Source: Streptomyces sp. S465 (GTDB lineage Bacteria; Actinomycetota; Actinomycetes; Streptomycetales; Streptomycetaceae). Taken from it: a stretch of 64,000 nucleotides of DNA. Below, piece by piece: positions 58,702 through 64,000 of the stretch. A model generated the notes under the pieces. The model did no database searches and was not told the origin of the DNA. It worked only from the letters and a program-made list of their open reading frames with translations. The DNA is taken from contig NZ_CP114036.1 of NCBI RefSeq assembly GCF_026898115.1, forward strand, positions 7,186,001 through 7,250,000, read 5' to 3'. The position numbers and the translations under genes were made by a program. The stretch's first letter is position 1; each line of letters starts with the position of its first letter.

Positions 58702-59259
58702 TCAGCCCAGCAGACCGATGATCGCGTCGGTCGAGTCGGTCTCCCCCAGCCGGGGGAAGATCCTCTCGACGCTGTTGCGGTGCGCCTCGGCGTCCATGTC
58801 GGTCATGGCGTCGGTCGCGAGGGTCACGTGATAGCCGTGCGCGTACGCGGCACGGGCCGTGGACTCCACACCGATGCTGGTGGCGATGCCGCCGAGCACC
58901 ACCTGGGTCACCTGGCGGCGGCGCAACTGGAGGTCGAGGTCGGTCGCGTGGAAGGCGCCCCAGGTGTGCTTGGTGACCACGATGTCGCCGTCCTCGCGGC
59001 CGAGTTCCGGCGCGAGGTCGGCGAAGTCGGCCGGGCGCGCGCCGCCGGAGCCGCCCCGTTGTGCCTCGGTGCGCCCCGGAGCCCCGGCCACGACCCGGAC
59101 CAGGACGACCGGCAGTCCGCGCTCGCGGAAGGCGGCGGCCAGCCGGGCGCCGCGCTCGACGATCTCGGTGGCGGGGTGGACGGTGGGCAGTGCGGTGATG
59201 CCCTTCTGGAGGTCGACGAGGACCAGGGCGGTGTTCGGGTCGAGCGTGGTGGCGGACAT
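58702..59259 (-). CDS. Isochorismatase-family protein lacking the catalytic cysteine
   Basis: A 185-residue cysteine-hydrolase-fold protein. The active-site Asp is in ALVLVDLQKGIT (residue about 16) and the Lys in VVTKHTWGAFHATDLDLQLR (about 96). The third residue should be a Cys in the pattern G-AT-D-CV--TA; here the segment is GGIATSIGVESTARAAYAHG, with Gly in that place. It may be inactive as a hydrolase or use a different mechanism; similar forms occur in other actinobacteria as far as I recall. Substrate unknown. Confidence 0.88.
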   Translation of the reverse strand: MSATTLDPNTALVLVDLQKGITALPTVHPATEIVERGARLAAAFRERGLPVVLVRVVAGAPGRTEAQRGGSGGARPADFADLAPELGREDGDIVVTKHTWGAFHATDLDLQLRRRQVTQVVLGGIATSIGVESTARAAYAHGYHVTLATDAMTDMDAEAHRNSVERIFPRLGETDSTDAIIGLLG

Positions 59260-59318
59260 GGTGCCTCCTGGGACGGACGGGTCTTACCGGTGTCGCCTGG
59301 GCGACGGCGGGAGTGGTT

Positions 59319-60764
59319 TCAGGTGCGGGCGCGGGCACGGGCGCGGGCGCGGGCGCGCAAGGCCCGGTCGGTGGCGGTCAGCAGCAGCACCGCCAGGCTG
59401 AGCACACCCGCCACCATGGCGATGCCGTGCAGCCCGGCGGCGGTCGCCCGCTGCCCGTAGAAGAGCCCGATCAGCCCGGCGGCGGTGATCGCGCCGAGGT
59501 ACTGCGAGGTGCGCTGCAACCCGGCCGCCGCGCCGACGCTCTTCGGCGGGGCCTGGGTGTAGACGGCGGCCTGGTTGCCGGTCGAGGACAGTCCCTGCGG
59601 CAGCCCGAAGAGGACCGCGGCCAGCAGCAGCGCGACGAGCGGAGTGGACTCGTCGGCGAGCAGCAGCACCCCGCTCCCCGCGGCGAGCAGGACGGCCGCC
59701 AGGACGAGCGGTGCGTAGATGCCCCTCGTACGGGCGCCGAGCAGGGAGCACACGGCGGCCGCTCCCGACATGGGCAGCATGATCAGGCCGGCGTGGGAGG
59801 CGGAGTAGCCGTGCCCCTCCTCCAGCCACTGCGCGTATCCGTACATGACCATGTAGATGACCAGGTACGCCGTGCCGTGGCGGAGGTAGGTGAGGGCCAG
59901 GGGGCGGTTGCCGCCGATCATCCGCAGATCGATGAAGGGGCGGGGACGGCGCAGCTGCCACCAGGTCAGGGCCGCCGCGAGGATCAGGACGACGGGCGGC
60001 AGTGCCCAGTTGGGCCGCTCCAGATCCAGCAGGAAGATCGCCAGGACGGTGAGCGTGGCGGTGAACAGCGTGATGCCGAGCGAGTCGAACGCCCCGCGCC
60101 CCGTCCGCTGCTTGGAGCCCTCGCCGTCCCCGGCCGACATACGGATCCTGGGGAGCCAGAGCAGCGCGAGGACGACGCCGATGAGGGACAGCGGCACATT
60201 GACCGCGAAGATCGCCCGCCATCCGGCCGTCGCGGTGAGCACCCCGCCCAGCACCGGACCGACCGCCGCGCTGCCGAGCGAGGCGAGTGAGAGCCGGCCG
60301 AGCACGGGACGCGGGGTCTCCCGCCCGGTCGCGACGGACTGGGCGCGCAGCAGCGCCATCGCCGACGGATAGGCCGCGGACGTACCGATGCCGAGCAGCA
60401 CGCGCGAGACGATCAGCCAGCCGAACGCGGGCGCGAGCGCGCCCACCAGCCCGGCGACGCACACCAGCAGCAGCCCGCAGAGGAAGACGCGGCGCGGACC
60501 GAGCAGATCGGCGAGCCGTCCCATGGCCGGCTGCGCCACGGCGCTGGCGAGGTAGAGGGAGGCGACCAGCCAGGCGGTCTGGGCGGCGCCGACGCCGAAG
60601 TCATGGCCGATGGCCACCAGACCGGTGGCGATCATCGTGGAGTTGACGGGGTTGAGGACCGAGCCGATGAGCAGCGGGGCCATCAGCCGGGGGCCGAAGG
60701 GGGAGGACTCGGCGGGAGCGGGAGGGGAGGGCTCGGTGGAGGCGGAAGTCGCGGTGTCGGTCAT
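59319..60764 (-). CDS. MFS drug-type exporter
   Basis: A 481-residue membrane protein with 12 to 14 spans. Motif A is seen as QPAMGRLADLLGPRRVFLCG and the motif C-like GPVLGGVLTATAGWRAIFAV between spans 4 and 6, which mark drug:H+ antiporters. It starts within the stop codon of the MarR gene (ATGA) and so is co-expressed with its probable repressor. The C-terminus ends in a run of Arg-Ala pairs (RALRARARARARART) encoded by a 6-base repeat. Confidence 0.9.
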   Translation of the reverse strand: MTDTATSASTEPSPPAPAESSPFGPRLMAPLLIGSVLNPVNSTMIATGLVAIGHDFGVGAAQTAWLVASLYLASAVAQPAMGRLADLLGPRRVFLCGLLLVCVAGLVGALAPAFGWLIVSRVLLGIGTSAAYPSAMALLRAQSVATGRETPRPVLGRLSLASLGSAAVGPVLGGVLTATAGWRAIFAVNVPLSLIGVVLALLWLPRIRMSAGDGEGSKQRTGRGAFDSLGITLFTATLTVLAIFLLDLERPNWALPPVVLILAAALTWWQLRRPRPFIDLRMIGGNRPLALTYLRHGTAYLVIYMVMYGYAQWLEEGHGYSASHAGLIMLPMSGAAAVCSLLGARTRGIYAPLVLAAVLLAAGSGVLLLADESTPLVALLLAAVLFGLPQGLSSTGNQAAVYTQAPPKSVGAAAGLQRTSQYLGAITAAGLIGLFYGQRATAAGLHGIAMVAGVLSLAVLLLTATDRALRARARARARART

Positions 60765-61225
60765 TCCTGGACCAGCCGCTTCAGCAGGTCGGTGGCCTCG
60801 GCGAGGGTGCGGCGCTCCGCCGCGTCGAGACGGGTGTCGATCGCGTCGAGCAGCCAGCTCTGCTTGGCCTGCCGCACGGAGGTGATCGCCTGCCGCCCCG
60901 CCTCGGTGATCGAGAAGATCACCTGTCGTCCGTCGGTGGGATGCGGGGCCCGCTCCACCAGCGCCTGCTCCTCCAGCGCGGCCAGGATCGTGCGCATCGA
61001 CTGCGGCCGGACCAGCTCGGCGCGGGCCAGCGCGGCGGTGGTGTTCGGCCCAACGGTGTAGAGCCGGCTGAGGACCGCCCGCTGGGAGGGGGTGAGCGCC
61101 CCCTGCGAGGAGGCCGCCCGCATGCGCCGCATCAGCTGGCTGACGACCACGGCGAGGTCGCCGGCGATGCGCTCCTCCGCCCTGGGGGCGGCGGCCGCGG
61201 GGTCCGGACGGTCGTGCACTGTCAT
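60761..61225 (-). CDS. MarR-family repressor
   Basis: A 154-residue winged-helix regulator: LTPSQRAVLSRLYTVGPNTT, AALARAELVRPQSMRTILAA as the HTH, and the wing ERAPHPTDGRQVIFSITEAG. Helices at both ends form the dimer. It precedes and overlaps the MFS exporter gene. A 38-base symmetric site made of two palindromes lies 22 bases upstream of its start, a classical arrangement for MarR autorepression relieved by the exported compound. Confidence 0.92.
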   Translation of the reverse strand: MTVHDRPDPAAAAPRAEERIAGDLAVVVSQLMRRMRAASSQGALTPSQRAVLSRLYTVGPNTTAALARAELVRPQSMRTILAALEEQALVERAPHPTDGRQVIFSITEAGRQAITSVRQAKQSWLLDAIDTRLDAAERRTLAEATDLLKRLVQE

Positions 61226-61246
61226 GAGGCCACCGTAGAAGGTCGG

Positions 61247-61284
61247 CAGGCAAACTTGCAAGTTTGGACTTGCAAGTTTGCCTG
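61247..61284. promoter_or_regulatory. Tandem palindromic MarR operator
   Basis: Arms CAGGCAAACTTGCAAGT (61247-61263) and ACTTGCAAGTTTGCCTG (61268-61284) are perfect reverse complements around TTGG. Each arm itself holds the palindrome ACTTGCAAGT; the two centres are 14 bases apart. It lies between the MarR gene and the divergent 61399 gene and could regulate both. Confidence 0.8.
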
Positions 61285-61398
61285 TTGTATGCGGAGGAGG
61301 AAAAGCGCCCGTAGCACATCGGTAACCGGCTTCGTAACACGCAGGGTGTCGAATGCGTGACCTTGGGCGGTGCATCGCCCGAGGGGGAGGTGTGGCGG

Positions 61399-63252
61399 GT
61401 GGTCATGACGGGCGGCCAACTCCCGGCCGAGGTCGCGGAGTTCGCGCGTTATCTGCGGGCGCTGACGGGACGGCTGGACGCCGGGACGGGCTGGTACGGG
61501 GTTTTCGCCCTGCGCGACCCCCAGGGGCTGAAGGCCTGTCTCGACGGTCTCGAAGTGCCGCCGTGGGACCTGGTCCAGGCCCTGTTACAGGACCTCTCCG
61601 CCCAGCACGGCCCCGGGGCCGCCCAGGAGGCGGCGGCCCGCGCGGCGACCCTCTACCGCGCCTCGGTCACGGCCCACGACGCCGGACCGGGCAGCCGCGA
61701 GGCGCTCCAGGACCGCCTGCACGGCATGCTCCGCGAACAGCGGAACGCCGCCCGGCGCGAACGCGACCTCCAGGCGGCGCTGTCCGCCGCCCAGGACGCG
61801 GCGGACCGGGAACGCCTCGGCACGGAGCTCGCCTGGGCCCACGACGACTGGCGGCGCGCCACCGCCCGCACCGAGGAACTCCACGCCCGCCTCACCGCCC
61901 TCCCCACCCCGCCCCACCCCTCCCGGCCCGCACCGGGTGCCACCGCGTCCCCCGGGGCGTACGGCGCGTACGACGCGGATGGCGCCGGGCACGCCGGACG
62001 CCCGCGCGGAACGCGGCCCGCCGCGCCCGGTGAGGCGGGGGCCACCGGTTGGGGCGACGCGCTCACGGAACAGGGTGGTGTGTCCGCTGTGCCGGGCGGT
62101 GTGTCGTCCGTGCCGGGTGGTGTGTCCGCCGAGCGGGGCGGTTTGTCCGCCGTGCCGGGCGGTGGGGACGGTGACCGGTTCGGGATGCCCGGCGCGGGGG
62201 CGGGTGTGGGTGGCGCTGGCCGGGATGGGCGGGTGCGCGGGGCGAGGTTCGCGGTGCCCTTCGAGGCGTTCGACGCGGAGGCGGGCGGTCTGGGCGTGGT
62301 GCCCGGTGAGCCTGGCGCGGTGACACGGTCCGGGGCCGGCGGTGAACCGTTCGGGGTGCCCGGCGAGGCGGCGGCCGTCGGGGGTGGCGAGCCTGGGGGC
62401 TACCCAGGTGCGTATCCCGCTCCTGCCGTACGGGACCCGGATCCAGCGCCCGCTCCCGCGAGGCCGCGGCCTCGCGGGGCGCGGTTCGCCGGAGTGGAAG
62501 AGCTGGTCACCGCGCCGCGGCCGCGTGGGGCGCGGTTCGCCGGGGCTGGGGGCGGGGACTCCGGGGTCGAGCCCCCGCCGCCGCTCCCGGTGACCCCGCG
62601 TGGTGCCCGGTTCGCCGGGGCATACGGCGACGAGGACAGCGGCAAGCACCGTAAGCGGGACCAGGCGGCGGACGCCCAGGAGGCCGTCCGCGACGCGGCG
62701 GAGCATGCCGCGGCGCGCGCCGCCGCCCAGGAGGCCGTCGCGCGGCTCGGCCGGCTCCGGGCGGAGGGACGTTCCGGCGAGGCGCACGTCGCGCTGTACG
62801 AGGCCGCCGCGTGGCCCGCCCCGCGGCTGCCGGTGCTCGCGGAGGAGTTGGAGCGCGCCGGGCTCTGGGCCGATGTGTCCACGCTGCTGTGGGAGATCGC
62901 GTGTCTGCCGCCCGAACGGCTCGCGGCCGCCGCCGAGGCGCTGGTCGCGGCGGACCGCGAGGCCGACGGTGAACGGCTGCTGCGGCAGAGCGTCTCGCGC
63001 CCCGCCCCCGAGGTGGCCCACACCGCCCAGGCGCTCCTCGCGGTGGGCGCCCGCCACGAGGCGGCGATTCTGCTCGGGGCGCTCGTACGGTCCCGTACCC
63101 CGGAGGACGTGGCGCGGGCGGCGGCGGAGGACCCCGCCACGCTGGTGCCCCTGCTCCTCGACGCGGCCGCCGACGTGTCCTCCAGCAGTCACCACGACCT
63201 CGCCCACGCCCTGCGCGCGGCGGGCCTGCCGGGCGCCCCCGGCATCGCCTGA
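61399..63252 (+). CDS. Large repeat-containing protein with HTH-like start and TTA codon
   Basis: A protein of 617 residues from GTG 61399 (GGAGG 8 bases upstream); GTG 61357 is also open and would give 631. No family is recognised. The first 70 residues (AEVAEFARYLRALTGRLDAG, then LKACLDGLEVPPWDLVQALL) look like a degenerate XRE-type HTH; a coiled coil follows (residues 100-160). The middle is a disordered Gly/Ala/Pro region with four 24-base GGVSAVP-type repeats (62076-62165) and four RGARFA motifs (from 62236, 62470, 62521, 62596). The last 200 residues are alpha-helical, solenoid-like. TTA at 61585-61587 makes translation bldA-dependent. Confidence 0.7.
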   Translation: MVMTGGQLPAEVAEFARYLRALTGRLDAGTGWYGVFALRDPQGLKACLDGLEVPPWDLVQALLQDLSAQHGPGAAQEAAARAATLYRASVTAHDAGPGSREALQDRLHGMLREQRNAARRERDLQAALSAAQDAADRERLGTELAWAHDDWRRATARTEELHARLTALPTPPHPSRPAPGATASPGAYGAYDADGAGHAGRPRGTRPAAPGEAGATGWGDALTEQGGVSAVPGGVSSVPGGVSAERGGLSAVPGGGDGDRFGMPGAGAGVGGAGRDGRVRGARFAVPFEAFDAEAGGLGVVPGEPGAVTRSGAGGEPFGVPGEAAAVGGGEPGGYPGAYPAPAVRDPDPAPAPARPRPRGARFAGVEELVTAPRPRGARFAGAGGGDSGVEPPPPLPVTPRGARFAGAYGDEDSGKHRKRDQAADAQEAVRDAAEHAAARAAAQEAVARLGRLRAEGRSGEAHVALYEAAAWPAPRLPVLAEELERAGLWADVSTLLWEIACLPPERLAAAAEALVAADREADGERLLRQSVSRPAPEVAHTAQALLAVGARHEAAILLGALVRSRTPEDVARAAAEDPATLVPLLLDAAADVSSSSHHDLAHALRAAGLPGAPGIA

Positions 63253-63278
63253 CGCGGGGGCGGGGGCTGGGCGGCGTG

Positions 63279-63677
63279 GTCGGGTGCGGGTTTCGTCTCG
63301 CGCCTTCGGCGCACTTGAGCAGCGGCGGCGGGGGTGGGGGGGCGCGGCGCCGCAGCCGGGCGCCGGGTCCGTTGGGGTGGGTGCCGGTGGCGGCTTCCGT
63401 GCTCGGGGGCCGGGGCCCCGCCGGACTGCGGGCAGGCCGCCCCCCCCGGGTACCTCCCTAAGAAACGCTTGATCTGACGCAACTAATTAGTCAATCAGTT
63501 TCCAGAGGGGTGCCCTAACCTCCCCGCTGTCCGGCGTCGGCCTCGGCCCCCGGCCACGGAAGCCGCCATCGGGCCCTGCCCCCACCGGCCCGCCGCCCGG
63601 CGGCGAGCACCCGGCCCGGCACCCCCTGCCCCGCTGCTCAATTGCGCCGAAGGCGCGAGACGAAACCCGCACCCGAC
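63279..63677. repeat. Long imperfect inverted repeat, MITE-like
   Basis: The left arm (63279 to about 63430) and right arm (about 63525 to 63677) are reverse complements. The outer 46 bases differ at one position and include the hairpin CGCCTTCGGCG; the inner parts are less alike but share GGCGGCTTCCGTG. The 95-base centre is A+T-rich for this genome and has the palindrome ACTAATTAGT (63482-63491). Confidence 0.75.
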
Positions 63678-63828
63678 AGAGCCGAGCAGCCCAGTCAAAC
63701 CGAGTCAGCCCAGCCCAACCGAGCGCCCCAACCCCCCGGCGGAACGCGAAACGTCATCGACCTCGTTGAGTAACGGCGGCGGTATTGCCAGAGTGGTCAG
63801 TGCGCTTCTACGTTCTTCACAGCCGGAT

Positions 63829-63842
63829 TCTACGTGCGTAGA
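63829..63842. promoter_or_regulatory. Palindrome upstream of the nitrilase-like gene
   Basis: TCTACG-TG-CGTAGA is a perfect inverted repeat. TTCTACGT also occurs at 63806-63813, 22 bases earlier in the same orientation. The sites lie 20 bases before the start codon and are likely to bind a regulator of pyrimidine-type catabolism. Confidence 0.5.
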
Positions 63843-63862
63843 CACAGGTTGAGGAGCTGATC

Positions 63863-64000
63863 ATGGCCAACCTCGTACGTGCCGCTCTCGTCCAGGCCAC
63901 CTGGACCGGCGATACCGAATCAATGATCGCGAAGCATGAGGAGTACGCCCGGCAGGCGGCCGCGCAGGGCGCCAAGGTGATCGGCTTCCAGGAGGTGTTC
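63863..64000 (+). CDS. Nitrilase-superfamily amidohydrolase (beta-ureidopropionase-like), N-terminal part
   Basis: Only the first 46 codons are in the window. They read MANLVRAALVQATWTGDTES, then an amphipathic helix (MIAKHEEYARQAAAQGAKV) and IGFQEVF. This is the opening strand-helix-strand of carbon-nitrogen hydrolases, with the catalytic Glu in FQEVF. The wording is closest to the actinobacterial enzymes annotated as N-carbamoyl-beta-alanine/N-carbamoyl amino acid hydrolases of reductive pyrimidine breakdown. GAGGAG stands 6 bases before the ATG. The rest of the gene and probable partners lie beyond base 64000. Confidence 0.85.
   Translation, partial: MANLVRAALVQATWTGDTESMIAKHEEYARQAAAQGAKVIGFQEVF

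Larger units (their letters stand above)
63253..63862. other. 610-base gap with long inverted repeat
   Basis: The gap holds the inverted repeat at 63279-63677 and, after it, the control region of the next gene. Short open frames on both strands begin VGCGFRLAPSA; they are reflections of the same repeat arm and not genes. Confidence 0.6.

Noticed and set aside
63431..63524. Promoter in the core of the inverted repeat
   Set aside because: TTGATC and CAATCA are 17 bases apart but match the consensus poorly, and no gene follows within reach on either strand.
63276..63698. Two short open frames beginning VGCGFRLAPSA on opposite strands
   Set aside because: They are mirror images produced by the inverted repeat and have no start signals.
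1..64000. tRNA, rRNA, insertion sequence, integrase or attachment site
   Set aside because: I looked through all gaps for clover-leaf patterns, transposase motifs and phage genes and saw none; a tRNA scan by program was not possible.

Overview
The window is bacterial chromosomal DNA of very high G+C, with almost every third codon position G or C, GTG starts, dense short operons and no tRNA, rRNA, CRISPR array, insertion sequence or phage gene that I can see. The protein set (IclR-controlled allantoin genes, PfkB/KDPG pair, RNase Sa-type nuclease, DUF5955, DUF6126 and DUF6204 proteins, DrrAB-type pump) and two TTA codons confined to unusual genes point to a Streptomyces or close relative. The gene order from uricase to the ROK kinase resembles a known Streptomyces chromosome neighbourhood (inference from memory, not a search).

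Layout. 1-759: tail of an acyl-CoA synthetase. 832-2433: two minus-strand genes, a zinc metallopeptidase lipoprotein and a zinc-ribbon/Mrr-like protein. 2570-14115: purine catabolism. A small MTH1187-like protein and an HTH protein precede uraD, HIU hydrolase, uricase and an 8-oxoguanine-deaminase-like enzyme. Malate synthase and a MobA-like transferase lie on the minus strand. After a 1.1-kb repeat-rich gap come an IclR (AllR-type) regulator, allantoinase and allantoicase. Together these turn urate into allantoate and then ureidoglycolate, and malate synthase takes up glyoxylate. Xanthine dehydrogenase and glyoxylate carboligase are not in the window.

14173-21215: TetR/NmrA pair, AIM24-type protein, then an unassigned amidohydrolase/DMT transporter/SDR/LysR cluster. 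21286-26783: XRE-cupin regulator with DUF6126, secreted guanyl RNase, KDG kinase and KDPG aldolase (lower Entner-Doudoroff), a PheC-like secreted dehydratase, and a TetR regulator. 26913-35596: HAAS-like membrane protein, a GH5-like glycosidase divergent from a complete peptide/oligosaccharide ABC importer; two related operator-like palindromes sit in the shared promoter region. 35714-41640: GntR regulator, FrcBCA-type sugar importer, ROK sugar kinase and a membrane protein.

41706-52643: orphan PcaL fusion, MBL-fold hydrolase, exonuclease III, SGNH hydrolase, DUF6278 protein, globin, glutamate-type ABC importer (gluABCD order) and a CocE/S15-type hydrolase. 52644-63252: an 18-bp minisatellite, DUF6204, TetR plus DrrAB-type exporter, membrane protein, gamma-glutamyltransferase, isochorismatase-like protein, MFS exporter with MarR repressor and a striking tandem operator, and a TTA-containing repeat protein. 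63279-63677 is a long imperfect inverted repeat, followed by the first 46 codons of a nitrilase-superfamily (beta-ureidopropionase-like) gene that runs off the window.
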